Assembly (NCBI GenBank): GCA_016858145.1
Contig: JAEHOE010000087.1
Location: 434,001-498,000 of the forward strand
DNA from: Edaphochlamys debaryana
Lineage: Eukaryota > Chlorophyta > Chlorophyceae > Chlamydomonadales
DNA: 64,000 bases
Direction: 5' to 3'
Part shown: piece after piece, positions 34,266 to 46,421 of the stretch
How positions within the stretch are numbered: position 1 is the first letter of the stretch
How the letters are laid out: the number at the start of each line of letters is the position of its first letter
Notes under the pieces: generated by a model
The model's database searches: none
Told to the model about the DNA's origin: nothing
Seen by the model: only the letters and a program-made list of their open reading frames with translations
Translations under genes and position numbers: made by a program

Positions 34266-34530
34266 TTCTCCTTGCAACAAGCTCTGAGGCGCAAGGCCAG
34301 GGCCGGCGCCAACGGCACTCAGCGACTAGGGCAAGGGCAGGGCACCATTGTCCTAGGACGTGCGGTGAATGGGGCGCATAGCAAACGCGGGGAGAGCGCT
34401 GCTGACTATATCAGGGCGCGCGACGTGGTGCGTGCAATAAAGGGTTTTGTTGATGCGGTTCGCACAGTCGGCTGGTCACCGGCGAGCCGGGCCTGATCGC
34501 GGGCTGGCCGGCGTTATGCACGATCTGGGC
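34266..34530 (-). promoter_or_regulatory. Compact promoter region of the SOS1-like gene
   Basis: Only about 265 bases separate the TGTAA motifs behind the upstream p47-like gene from the SOS1-like start codon at 34265, so the promoter and 5' leader must largely fit here. No TATA box or known binding site is convincing. Confidence 0.45.
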
Positions 34531-34543
34531 TTACAACGTTACA
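34531..34543 (-). terminator. Two TGTAA poly(A) signals of the p47-like gene
   Basis: TGTAA is read on the minus strand at 34543-34539 and 34535-34531, about 500 bases past the p47-like stop codon. TGTAA is the usual poly(A) signal in Chlorophyceae. Confidence 0.55.
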
Positions 34544-35041
34544 ACAGGAACATCGGCCGAGCCACAAACCCTGCATGTTTGGTGTGACCTTGGTGCGTGC
34601 GCCCGTCTGCCCCGCGCGTGCGGTCAGGCGACCCCATCAACCCCGCCACCCCTCGCGGTCTGCCGCATCGCTCCATCCGCCCGTCTGCATGACCACAATC
34701 CAACCCTCATACTGCCTAAGCCCTCCCAAGCGCACCGGGCTCTCCCCAAGCCCATAACACTCGCCAGCCGCATCCCCTCGCTGCTGCAGCACCAAGAGTT
34801 CGTAGGCCCAGATACCGGAGTTCCCGCGCCCAACACCTCCGAACCCCTTCACATCCAGCGTCTGAAGTCCCCCGCTCCAGATCAACCGCTGTCCACGTCC
34901 CCACCCCCCCAAACCGCACGGCACATAGATCCACGCCGCAGCACCGCCTTCCAAACCTTAAAAGACGCTCCGCACGTGTAACTCCAGGCCAGCGCAGCAT
35001 AAGGGCTCTCCTCGCACAAGGGCTTCCTCCGCCTCTGGCGC

Positions 35042-38000
35042 CTAGTGTTTGAGGATGATGACTGCGTTCAGCAGCCCCGCCGCCTCCAGGGTCTGCTCCT
35101 CGTCTTCGATGACCTTGTTGGGGAAGGCCGTGGCCAGGTGGTAGGCGGCCTGGGGGGCAAGGGGCGAGGGGCGAGGGAGAGAATGAGGAAGGATAAGGTC
35201 CATAAGTACTGATGTAGACGCGGTTACGGGGAACGAACAGCAGGTAACGGCATGGGTTCAAGCTGAGCATTGAGGTGAAGGCTGACTTTGACCGTGCGGC
35301 ACGGGTGCATAGGCGCCGCGCGCAAGGGCAGGTCAACCCCCTTTGCACTGCGAGAGGGCCCGGTCCGGCGCGACGGCTCCACTGCCACACAGTAACCGGC
35401 CGATCCCGCCCTCGCCCCCAGCTCCAGGCCACGCTCCTCCACCCCACCCCCCCGCTTACGTTCATGTCGGGCCGCGACGCGCGCACGAAGCGGCGGATGT
35501 CGCGGACGGTGTGGGAGTGGTTGAAGCGGGCCACCATGCGGGAGCCGTCGGGCATGCGCAGCTGGGGGGGGGATGGGCAGGGGGGGAGAGGCACGCGGGG
35601 AGATAAGATAGGACGCAGGGGCCCACAGCCCAACGCAGCAGAAGGGGCATGCGCAGCTGAGAGAGTGCTGGGCGGCGGGCGGATTGGCAAGGGGGCGGAG
35701 GGCGCACGTGCAAGAGGCGCGGGGGAGCATAGGGTGCTAGGGTGAGCTTGGAGGGCGGTACAAACTGTGGAGACCGCGCACGCGCGGGCCCAAGGCTGCA
35801 GGCCCCCCTCCCCCCACCTGCAGGGAGGTGGTGGGCTTGTCTTCCTCCACGCCCTTCCACTCGGCCGCGGAATCACTGGACGCGGCAGCGGCCGCGGGGG
35901 CGGCGGAGGTGGAGGCACCCGCGGAGCCGCCCAGCGTGCGGCCCGTGCCCGTGAAGTAGCTGCGGGAACGTGAAGGGGACGACAGGGGGGGGGGGGGCAG
36001 ACAGGGATGGGAAGCGCTGGTTGGGCGAGGAGGGCCACCTTGTGAGTGTCGCTATGCTCGTGGTGCTTCCTGTGAGTCTGTCGGCCCAGCCCACCCTCCC
36101 AGAGCGCCCCCAGGTCAAGGCTTCTCCGCATCCCCTGGCCATCCTCTCATCCTGGCCCCACCATATCTCTCGTTCCGGTTGTCAACTGCTAAATCATACT
36201 CCCCCCCCGCCCCCCCCCCATGGCTCCACTCACGACTTGGGCTTCTCCGCCTCCTCGTACGGCTCCTCCTTGCGCATCAGGTTGACCGTCACCTAGGGGG
36301 AAGAGGGGGAGGAGGGGGCAGGGGGGGGGGGGTCAGAGGGGCCGCGAACGGAGAGAGGGAGCGGCAGCCAGCGAGCCCGACGCAATGGGGCCATGATGGC
36401 CCAGGTCCCCATTTCAACGTTTACATGGGCACGTGGGGTGATGTCCTGATACAGACCGCTCCCATACCAGTTATGACGCCCCGCCCCCCACCCTAGCTTG
36501 ACTGGCCCGTAGACTGGCCCGTAAACGCCCCAGACCCCCCACCCCACCCCACCGGGCTGAGAAGGCTAGCAACAGGGGTGCTGCAGAAGCGGGCTAACAC
36601 CGCCCATGCACATGTGCCAAGCCCCCGCAACACCCTGAGCTGCCTTAGCGCAAACACGGAGCTCTTGGCGCCTGGACGCCCTCTGCCTTCCCATAAAGGA
36701 AATCCCACTCCGCAGCTTCACCGTGCCCAAGATCCCCCCAGTCGCCCCAGAACCCTCCACCCCCGGCACGCACACAGCCCGCTTCAGCCCGCTTGGGTTC
36801 GCTCCAGCCGCACCCTACGTTCCCGTTGTGCCCCCGCCACGCACAAACACTCACCGGGGCGCCAGGCTTGCCCGGGTCCAGCTCCTCGGGGCACTCGCCC
36901 TGCGGGGAGCAAGGGTTGGAGCCATGAAGAGTGTTGTGCCGTAGCCACACTTCACTCGTGTATCAACACCGCGCTGTGCTGTGCACTGCCGCCCTCCTCA
37001 GCACCTGTTCCTTCTCCGATGTCTGACTCCACTCCAAGCCACCTCTGCCCTTAACGACCCCCGTCCCGTTCTCTCGACCTGGAGCACCCCCTTCCTCCGC
37101 CTACCTTGTCGCCCTCCCCTCGGCCTGTTGAGACCCCTTGGGCGCCACCTGCGGATTGCCCAACGCCCCCAACACCCTCTGCCCCGCAACCCCCGCCCTA
37201 GGCCGCCCCTTGCTCCCCGCCCCTCACCTTGCTGATGCTCTCGATGAAGCGGAAGTTGGCGGGGTCCTCCACGTGGCGCGGCGGGCCGTTGTCCACAGTG
37301 AATATCCCGTTGTTGTAGAAGGTGATCACGTGGTTGCGCGGGCCCTGGGCCTCAGGGGGAGGCTTGCTCTGCGGGGCAGAAAGACCGGGGCCAGGGCATC
37401 AGCAGCGGCGGGCAGGGTGGACGACCAATGCGATGGCTGCCCGCGCCAACGGTCCCCCGACCCCTCCCAGGACCAGCTTAACATGCCAAGGCTGCTGCAC
37501 AATCCCATCCCATACTCAGGCAGCGAGAGAAGCATGCAGAACAGCTGTTGTTGTTGTTGTTGTTGCATGCAGAATAGCTGCTGTTGCTGAGGTCTATGAA
37601 GCCTTTTGGCTCGTTTGGACCTCACAGCCATGAAGCTGTGTAACAATCATCATCATCATCATCATGCAGAACATCATCCGCTTGCCGCAAGAGCCATGCT
37701 GCCTCAACCGGTTCCCCGGTAACACGGCTTTCAGCCTCCCTCAAAGCCCTCCCTCCCCGCCCCTCCGCCGCGCCCACCGGCACTGGCCCTCCGCCGAGCG
37801 TGTGGCCCTGGCCCTTGAAGGCGGCCCCGCCTTGGCTGGGCAGGTCCGAGGACGTGCCGGCCGTGGCGCCCGAGCGGCGCGCCTGGTTGAAGAGGGCCTC
37901 CACCTTGTCATCATCGTCCTCGGAGTCGTGCTGGAGGGGGGGGATGGACGTGTGGATGGGGGTGGCGATTGAGGTGGCGGTAGCAGTGGTGGTGGTGCAC

Positions 38001-38407
38001 CAAGCGAGGTGTGTCGTTGAGGGTGGGGGCTGCTAAGGTACGTGTATGGTGCTAGGGGTATGGGCAGAGGTGCTGGGATGGTGCGGGGAGAGGAGCTGTC
38101 AGGAGGGAAAGGGTCGGGCCCGGTGGGGACCAAGGGGGTCGCGCGGCAGCTCTCGAGAGCCCCCAACGACGTGTCGCTTCTCACCTCGTCCTCCGGAGCG
38201 CCGCGAAGCAGCTGGCCGCTGCGAGGGGACACAATGAGACGTGATGGGACTTGCAGTAGCCGGAGCGGAAAGCGAGGGCTTCGCACGGATCTGTATTTGC
38301 GCGCTCAACGCGCACCTCTTCTCGCCTCCCGCATAGTAGTCGTTGAACTTTCCCCCCTTGTCCTCATCCTCCCCGTTGAGGTCGCTGAGGCTCTTAACGT
38401 TTGCCAT
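35042..38407 (-). CDS. p47/NSFL1C-type SEP-UBX adaptor of CDC48, 291 aa
   Basis: Nine exons in consistent phase: 38407-38316, 38218-38185, 37930-37778, 37368-37228, 36899-36855, 36292-36234, 35959-35818, 35561-35460, 35149-35042. The start MANVKSLSDLN is followed by KFNDYYAGGEKSGQL, typical of the p47 group. A SEP domain spans about residues 100-170 (NHVITFYNNGIFTVDNGPPR, NFRFIESISKGECPEEL) and a UBX domain the C-terminus (LRMPDGSRMVARFNHSHTVR, ATAFPNKVIEDEEQTLEAAG), including the FP turn that docks on the p97/CDC48 N-domain. The N-terminal UBA domain of animal p47 is absent, as in some plant PUX proteins. It should recruit or regulate CDC48 in protein extraction or membrane fusion. It is divergently arranged with the lactonase gene. 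The similarity is to the family as a whole; a specific PUX number is not assigned. Confidence 0.93.
37546..37665. repeat. Triplet microsatellites in a p47-like intron
   Basis: A TTG run (37546-37565) and an ATC run (about 37646-37665) lie in the intron between exons 37930-37778 and 37368-37228. GCATGCAGAAYAGCTG occurs twice around the first (from about 37531 and 37565). Confidence 0.85.
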
Positions 38408-38717
38408 GGCGCAGATGCACCCTCACGAGAGCAAGCTCGTCGGATAGAGGTCGTTCACGTCTATACGCTCAAGGTAGTGAAAGCACGAAAGCCGCAGCTG
38501 TGAAGGAGGCACGGGACACGACCTGGCCTTGGCCTGGGCCTTCGGCGCCCATGCAATTACGGGGGTTGCACAAGGGGGCGCTTACGTTGCTGAGGGGATT
38601 TGCCTTTGCAACACCGCCCTCGCCCGTATTCACGTAGTCGACAGGGCCCCAGCGCCCTCCCAGCACTTGTCGCTCCGCCGACAGTGCACGCACACGCATC
38701 GCCCCAACGTAGAGCAA
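38408..38717. promoter_or_regulatory. Divergent promoter region, p47-like / lactonase
   Basis: About 310 bases lie between the start codons of the minus-strand p47-like gene (38407) and the plus-strand lactonase (38718). Both promoters and leaders must be here or overlap. No TATA box or known element stands out. Confidence 0.55.
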
Positions 38718-40106
38718 ATGCTGCAGGCCCACATGCAAATTCCTCAGCAGTCGTGCCCAGCACGTCGCAGCATCGGTTCTAGGACCGTCCGCTGCCAGGC
38801 CTCGCCAGCGCCCCCGCCGACTGCGGGCAAGCCCGCAGCTCGCGTGTGGACCCAGGAGGGTGCGGACGACGGCAAGCCCTTCATCAACTCCATCCCGAAC
38901 AACGGGCGCTGGCCGAACGGTATCCCGCCTGTTATGGGCTCGCATCTCATGGCGAGCGGAGTCATCTCGCCGGTCAGCGTCTCCAAGGGCCCCGGTATTG
39001 ACATCACGGAGCACCAGTTCCAGTACCACGATACTGAGACGGATGCCGTGATTGAGCTCTACGTGACGCCCGAGAAGGCGCAGGCCGGCCTGGCGGTGCT
39101 GGTGCAGGAGGCCGCGCAGGCTGCCGTCAAGGCCAAGGGCGCCTTCACCCTGGTCCTCTCGGGTGGCTCGCTGCCCTCGCTGCTCACGCCCCTGGCCAGC
39201 GCCAAGGGCATCGACTGGGCCAAGACGCACGTCTTCTTCGTCGACGAGCGCAACGTTGCCCACACCTCCGCCGACTCGACCTTCAAGGCCGTGCAGGAGG
39301 CGCTCACCTCCAAGGTCCCGATCCCGGCCGAGCAGGTCTACGCGATCGCCGAGAACCTGCCCGTCGAGCAGGCCGCGATCCAGTACGAGGGCCGCCTCAT
39401 CTCCATCCCGCCCGCCGCGCTGCCGCGCAACGCCGCCGGCTTCCCGGTGTTCGACCTCATCCTGCTGGGCGTGGGCCCCGACGGCCACGTTGCGTCGCTC
39501 TTCCCCAACCGCGCCGAGACCTCGGCCACCAAGGGCTGGATCCTGCCCGTCAAGGCCTCGCCCAAGCCCCCGGCCGAGCGCATCACCTTCTCCATGCCCG
39601 TCATCAACGCCGCCAAGGAGGTGGCCTTTGTCGCCCTGGGCCCCTCCAAGGCCGAGATCGTGCAGCGCGTGCTGGAGGTGCAGGCGCTGCCCGGCGCCCT
39701 GCCCGCGCAGGTGGGTTTGCTGGAGTTGGCTTGGGCAGAGGAAGCTGGCTCTGGGATAGATTGGGTCGAGGTGGCTGGGGGGTTGAGGGGGCTGGGGGTG
39801 CGACCGGCCGCGCTTGGGCAGGGTGGCGTTGGGGCTGGCAGCTTGGGCACTGCAAGAGGGCGGGTGGCGGTTGGAGGTTGCGGAGAGGTTGCGCAGCCTT
39901 TGGGCTGCCTTGGTATCTGACTGTCTCACCGGCCCTTCTCCTCGGCCCTAACCCCACACTGTCCTCCCCGCCCCGCCCCCTGTGCCCTGCAGCTGGTCCG
40001 CCCCCAGGGCGGCAAGCTCCGGTGGCTGCTGGACATTGCCTCGGCTGAGACCCTGGACGTGGCCCGTTGGAACGAGGGCAAGCGCTGGCCACGCAGCGCC
40101 TTCTAA
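38718..40106 (+). CDS. PGL: 6-phosphogluconolactonase, plastid-targeted, 368 aa
   Basis: Two exons, 38718-39710 and 39993-40106, phase 0, stop TAA. The enzyme hydrolyses 6-phospho-D-glucono-1,5-lactone to 6-phosphogluconate, step two of the oxidative pentose phosphate pathway. Family motifs: LVLSGGSLP (SGG from residue 148), HVFFVDERNV, LLGVGPDGHVASLFPN (Asp255-Gly-His257), and a typical end with WLLDIASA. The first 35 or so residues are basic and Ser/Ala/Arg-rich with SRTVRCQA, a plausible chloroplast transit peptide. The frame is open further upstream to 38529, but ATG 38718 (or 38733) gives the sensible presequence. The single intron is 282 bases. A TGTAA follows at 40632. Confidence 0.96.
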
Positions 40107-41690
40107 GCGGCTCGGAGGCAGCCAGGCGAAGCGGCTGCACCTTGCTGCCTGCTGGGTAGTTTGTGGAGCAAGGCGGAGGCAGCAGGCGGCGTAGCGTAGC
40201 GATGAGAGGCGGGACGTGGGTTGGCACGGCGGCTGGATTGATACTGGGTCGCGTTCGGGCTTGTGGAGACAACGTTTGGGCTTGTGGGGACAGCAACCCC
40301 AGCCGTAGCTGCTGGAACATGCGGTGCAGATGCGGGGCCCATGGCGGCGAAGGCTGGGACCGTAGGGCCTGGGCAAACCGTGATGGCGGGCGTATACGGG
40401 CCCACAGGCCAAAAGCTCTTTACGGAGGGGCCTGTAGTAGGACAGGGCGGTGTGTTCGCAGGTGTTTGGGGCCCAGCGCTGGGCCGGCATGCTGGTAAAT
40501 GTGTTTTGCGTCTCGTGCGGACTTGCTGATTATTCTCTTCTGAACTTATGGGTCGTCTGGCGTACTGGTTGCCAACGTATTCTGGCGCAAGACCACTTGC
40601 AGAGGCCGATGCGGAGGCACTAACGGCAAAGTGTAATGGGCAGTAGTCCGCCAATGTTGCAAGGGGCTTCCCGGGTGACACCCATATCCCTGCCCCTGTC
40701 TCTTGCGGGAGCAGACGAGAAGCGCACAACGGGCTGGCTAGACAGTTACCGCAGGACAGAATACGGCACATCACACGTGGCTCAACCGCTTGTGTAGCCC
40801 ACTTTCATGCTGATACGGACCAAGCTGGCCAATGGGTGGGTACTCAGCACCTGCTGCACCTGCTTGGCACCACACAACTGTCGGCGTCGAGGACTCAACA
40901 CCACAATCAGGAGGGGGCAGGTGCCGGATGGGTGCAGATGCTCTTCAGGCCTTGAGATGGCTCATGTCCAGCCCTGATCCGTCTCAGCGCCATCATCACA
41001 CCGGCTCCACGTTTGAGCGGTGCAGGGGGAGGTGGGCATAGCCCCCGCATAGCACACATACAAGCAGCAAGGCTTTCTAGCACTACACGGAGCGGTGCAG
41101 GGGGGCACAACGGCACATGCTGCTCTGTTCACGACGAGGCATGATGGGTGCACTGTGGTTGCACGCTTAGGCAGGCCAAACCACACAAGAGGGAGCCGAG
41201 AGTACCCTCGCTGCATTACACTTTGCGTTGGACCCGGAGGGTGCATACCGGCTCCTTGAAAGCGAACCCGCAGCCACACAGCACATGCAGCCATCCAGTA
41301 GTGTTCTGTAGCCATGAATCGACACATACTACCCTCCTCCGCCGCGCCCTGTTCCTCTTGTTTACACGAGCAGCCCTGAACTCCTGCCTCATGCGGCAGG
41401 CTGGGGCCGTTGCCACCTCACGGTGGCATCACAGAAGTTAGCCTCCCCGCCCTTAGCAAGAATCACTGTTTGCTTGACGGTCCCCGTTGCAGCGTTTCAT
41501 GCGACCTTGTCGAGGCCCTTGAGCGTTTGAGTTCCTCCTTGTTGAGTACAACGCGCCACACCGCAAGAACAGTCGATGAAAGAGGGTGTACCAGACATGC
41601 GGCGGCGCAAGGTGACCGGACTGCATGCCGTACGAATGACACACAACTGCCTTGACTGATACTTAGTCTGCAAATCGCGTGATCCAGTCA
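40107..41690. other. 3' UTR of the lactonase and intergenic spacer
   Basis: The first 540 or so bases are probably lactonase 3' UTR. The rest is less GC-rich and shows no gene. GAGCGGTGCAGGGGG occurs twice, near 41016 and 41090. The two flanking genes converge here. Confidence 0.5.
40632..40636 (+). terminator. TGTAA poly(A) signal of the lactonase gene
   Basis: TGTAA on the plus strand, 526 bases after the stop; the first such motif noticed downstream. Confidence 0.55.
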
Positions 41691-41695
41691 TTACA
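41691..41695 (-). terminator. TGTAA poly(A) signal of the Pro-rich secreted protein gene
   Basis: TGTAA on the minus strand, only 32 bases past the TAG stop at 41727; it implies a very short 3' UTR, or a further signal downstream (another lies near 41214). Confidence 0.5.
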
Positions 41696-41726
41696 AAGAA
41701 AGCAGACAGGGCCCCGAAGCCCACGG

Positions 41727-44700
41727 CTAGGGGCTCGGCGGGCTTGGGCTCGGCGGGCGCTTGGCATGACGCTTGCGGGGGAAACGAGGCGGCTTAGGGG
41801 GGCGGGGCTTGCGGGGCCACTTAGGGGGGCGGGGCTTGGGCGAGGACTTGCGGCCTGGCGGGGGAGAGTGCTCAGCATCCATCGGGTGGGGCGAGTGGTC
41901 CATGGGCGGCGGCGAGTGGTCCATGGGCGGCGGCGGCAGGTCGGGGAGGCGGCTGGTGAGATTGGACTCTGGAGGCGGCGACGCGCTCTGGCCGGCGCTT
42001 TGGTAGGCGGCGTAGGCCGCAGGAGGTACGACGGCATAGACGTTGGAGAAGCGCATCATGTCTAGCAGCACGACCATGCCGCATGAGCCGCCGGGGCTCG
42101 CGGCCGCAATGACCATCTGGAGATCTGCAGCGTTGGATGCAGGGAAGGGTGCGTGGCGGGTGAGGTTGAGGGGGTCAACGCAACGTGCAACTAGCCGGGT
42201 CTGGCCCACCAGCCGGATGGGACAGGGTATATAAGCAGGTTGAGGGGTGGAGGGTGAGGGGGCTGAGGGTGAGGCGCGCGGTGAGGGCGAGGGGGTGATG
42301 AGGCAGAGCTCCTGCAGCTGCCTGGAAGCCAGCTGGTCCAAGGGTTTACTTGGGTCTCACTGGCAAGCATCTATGGCCGTATCCTCCCCCGGACTCACAG
42401 GTGAACCTCGTCACCGGAAAGGAGGCATACATCTGCGGGCCGAGAAGGGCCGGGCAAGGGGTCACCGATAGAAGGCCTGATCCTCATGTCAGAGCTCCCG
42501 AGCCACGGAGCACGGGGCCACGGGGGGAAAGTGGTGGATGGATCAACTGGTGCGTACGGCTGCGGGGCGGCTGCGCCACCGCCCGCCGGCTGCCGGCAGC
42601 GAGCCGCCTGTCCGTGCGCGGCGGGGCGGTGGTGGCGACTGGTGCGGCCCCGTCCGCGTGTCCCGCGGGTCTTTTCCCCCCGGGGCTCCGGCTGGCGGCC
42701 ACATGGGCAACAGTGCGGAGGGAGGGGCAGCTCCCGCCGTCTCTCCCACCGCACACCGTGCACACCGCCGCGTGCAAGCGCTGACGAGCCACTGCTTTCG
42801 TTATCAAGGACTCGGGGAGTAGTAGCAGAGTGCGCTTTGAATGAGCGAGGGAAGGGAGCGGCAGGTGCATGCATTGAGGCCAAGGTGTTCATATGCAGGA
42901 TTGTGTGACGCATTCTGCCGACTGGAGGCCATGTCGGTACATCGGTAGTTGATACTCAGCCCCGCGCACCTTCATCCATCCCTGACGGGCGAAGTACGGG
43001 CTGCGGCCCAACAGAGTGGTTGCGAAGTAGCTCTGGTCGTCGTCGCCCACCATTAGGCTCTTGTACAGCACGTTGAACATGGTGCTGCCGTTGATTGGGG
43101 CCAGCGGCCAGCACGTGGTGCCGCCAGAGAAACTGATGTAGAAGGTTATGTAGCCGCCTGCAGCCAAGCAAGGCCGCGTTGGGGCGGTGCTGTCAGCTCC
43201 AGGCATGCATGAGCTTTCTTGCATTCTTGCCATTAGTCCCCGCCACCCATCTGGCTCCGACGCGCGCCACCTTGACCCGGATTCAGCTATTGATCGAGGC
43301 CAGGCACGCACCCACTACTGTACACGTCACGCCTTGCACCCCCGCCTGCTGCGCATTTGTGCAGGCTCACCCGGGGCCACCAGGAGCGTGTTCGTGGCCA
43401 GCACCGCACTGATGACGGGGGTGCCGCCCTCGTCCCCGACCACCGCCATGCCCGAGCCCTGCAGGGGCAGCATGTTGCCTCCGCGCGGACCGCCGCCTGT
43501 GGTCCACCTGGGAGGCGCCTGGAACACGATCGGGTCGAAGCCCCGCTCAAAGCTCGTGGTGCCCAGGGGGACAATCATGCCGTTGGCATTAGTCGCGGCG
43601 GGCGTCAGGGACAGGAAGGGCTCGGTGTCGGTTGGCTCCTCGTCGTTCGTGCCGATGCGTACGACGCCGGTGAGTGTGAGGCCGTCCATGATGAAGAGCT
43701 TGTCGGATGAGTTCCGAAGCCCGGGCTCGCACATGATCTCGATGCGCAAGATCACGATGTCGAGGCCTCCCTGAGCAGGGACAAGGGCAGAGCAGGGAAG
43801 GGCAGGAAAGGGAGCGAGGGACGGCATGGCGTGTCAAGAGGCAGATGTTTGAGGTAGGGCTGCCGTGGAGAGGTCCAGGCGGGGCCCGGATGGGAGGGAG
43901 AAACGGAGGCATTTGCAGGTTGGGGAGCGAGGAGGCCAGGAGTGAGGGGCCCGTGCCCCTGCGCCTGCTGCGTGCACAGCGCACTCGCGTTCCCTGACTC
44001 CCGGCGCAAATCCCGGGCCCCAGACGACTCCCACACTGCGAAGCCTGCTGGGCAGCAGCCAGCCACGGCATGCGTCTAGTCAGCCCCTGCCTGTCCGCCC
44101 GGGTCTCCCGCAGCCGGAAGTTTGCGTACGCACCCGTTACACCTACCCTGCTACCTCTTCATGCATCAATCCCTCACTCCCCCATGGCTGGGCAACGTGC
44201 AGCCCCGCACCCTACCTGGAGCCAGAAGCTGCCGCTGCCGGTGATCAGGGCCTCAGTGGCATTAGGGTCCGCATCTGTAAGCGTGGGTGATCGGGCATCA
44301 ACACAGCGTCGTCACGTGCCAGTGCCTTCTGCGGAGACCATCCAGGACGTGCATCTTCACCCCGCCTTCACGGTATACAGCAAGGCCAAGCTTGAGCTAA
44401 CCACAATGCCCCACTCACCTGCCGGCTTGCCCGTGTAGTTGTTGAACTTGAAATCGATGATGGGGCTCCAGCTGCGGCTGTTGGTGGTTGAGTAGGCTAT
44501 GGAGAGGAGTGGCGTGACTGGCGAGGGCTGGCCGTCAATAGCCTGGATGCAGCCAAACATGGGCAGAGGGCCAGGGCAGGTGGGCGAGCATGTGCACGTG
44601 CCCCTGCCCCGCCCGGTCTACCCGCCCCCTGCAAACCCAACAAAGCTCATGCATGCATCCGCTGTCCCCTGAAGTAGCGCGCCTCTCTGGAGTGCGCGTG

Positions 44701-46421
44701 GGCTGCCCTACAAGCACACGCAACTGCCCCCTCCGTCCCCCGATAGCTCCACGTTCCATTTACCCCCCACGCACCCCCATCCACATGCTCGGGCGCTAGA
44801 GGAACTGTGACACGCACACCGGTCACGCCGCCCCGCCCCGACCGCACCCTCTGCAGGGGGAGCACCAGCTTCTCGATCTTGAACATTGCGTTGCCGCCCC
44901 CCGCGGAGGCGGACATGAGCAGGGGCGGGGTCTGCAGGTAGGCCTGCAGGGGGGGCGGGAGCAGGGGGACGCACAGGATCAGAGCGTGGCGTTAGCTAGC
45001 ACCTTGAGAGCTGATGAGGCTCGAGCCTTGTTTATGTGTCGGGAAGCTACCTGGGCTGGGCAGAAGACACTTCAAGACAACTGGCTCGAGGGTTAGTTCA
45101 AGCAACAGGCCGGTCCGCCGTACACCATGCCGTACATGCCCCGCCGCCCAGAACCTGCCTGGGTGGCAATCGGCCCCACGACCGCCTCCTGGTCGTCCGG
45201 CGAGGAGCCGTTGATACGTGGCCGGTACGACAGCCTGTCGTACGTGCTGACGCTGGCGTCCCACAGCTCCGGCGACACGCGACCGTCAAACTGTTCCTCG
45301 AACGGCACCGCCGCCAGCGGAGGAAGCGAGCCGGCGGCGGGCCCCTCCGCCTCTGTCACCATGGCACAGCTGTGCGCAACCTCAGAGACCGCCTCGACCG
45401 TGTCGACGCTTGGTTTGTAGGCGCCGGTGCTACGACTGGCCGTCAGCTGTCGCGTGGAGTCGAAGCGCGGGCAGGCGTAGTAGTTGCCCCAGTACAGGCG
45501 GAGGCTGCCGTCCTGGGTGCGGTTCAGCACGGCGCACCTCAGGGCGGAGGGCTGGTCGACGGGGTGGAGCATGACCTGGGTAAGGAAGGGCACACGGACC
45601 GGCGGCGGATGGAATTAAGGGGCGGGGCCACGGCAGCAATGACCGAAACCTTGAGGAACGCAACAATACGAGGCGGCCGCCCCCGAGCCCCTCGGTCCCA
45701 GAGTGAGTCCCGGCGGAGTTACCCCCTACCTGGGCCCGCCCGTGGCGGCTGCCGCCCAACCCAGGCAGGTGCCCGCCGCCAGCCAAGTTACCTTGTACAT
45801 GCTGAAGGAGGGGCTCACGCCGTCCACAGCACCTGTCCACGCGTCTTTAGAGACGCAGGAAACGGCGATGATGGTGCCGTTCAAGCCGGTGTACCGGGCG
45901 CCACCTGTGGTCCGGGTGACCACGGGGCTGTCGCAGCTCGAGTCGGCGTGAAGCGCCTGAGGACAAGGGCGAGGGGACACGGAAGGTGGCACAAACCCGT
46001 TGCGAGGCCGGCAGGCGGGGCGGGAGGCTGGAGAGCAGGTTGAAGAGGTCCGCACACGAGAGAGAGTGAAGACAGAAGTTGTTGAGGACAGGGCTGCGCG
46101 CTCGAAGTGTGCGTAGCTCACATGCGCATGAGTTAACCACATGTCAATGTGCACTTTCACAAACTGCGGTTTTCCCTCGCGCTTCCGACTCACGTCAATC
46201 ATTCCTCCACCAGGCGCAATGTCGAGTGTCACACACTGCGAGCCTAGCGCCCCGCGCCAGCTGCCGATAATCCCATCCAGCGCCGGTCGAGCAGCAGCAG
46301 CAGCCGGCGCCGTGAGCAGGGCCGCGCACAGAGCAGACAGCAGCTAGGATAGCTCCATGCGTCTCTCATGCCCGCGTCTCATGGTCACTCGACTTCGATT
46401 TCGCTCGCCAATGCGCTGCAT
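41727..46421 (-). CDS. Secreted protein with cationic Pro-rich tail, ~687 aa
   Basis: Exons 46343-46194, 45956-45792, 45575-45159, 44943-44848, 44542-44419, 44274-44216, 43770-43371, 43157-42970, 42432-42399 and 42124-41727 agree in phase. The first exon is uncertain. The 46343 exon opens with a hydrophobic signal-like stretch (LLSALCAALLTAPAAAAA) but no in-frame ATG. The best solution is MQRIGERNRSR at 46421-46389 joined over a 45-base intron. One intron (donor at 45158) would be GC-AG. The body has many Cys, Asn-x-Ser/Thr sites and beta-rich segments (DIVILRIEIMCEP, GGYITFYISFSGGTTCW). The last 85 or so residues are Pro-rich: PPMDHSPPPMDHSPHPMD, then a basic run with RKPRPPKPPRFPRKRHAKRP. 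This looks like a cell-wall or extracellular-matrix protein whose tail may be hydroxyproline-glycosylated. No enzyme or pherophorin signature was recognised. Confidence 0.8.

Noticed and set aside
38469..39929. 486-residue minus-strand frame opposite the lactonase gene
   Set aside because: The plus strand codes a clear 6-phosphogluconolactonase; the antisense frame is a composition artefact.
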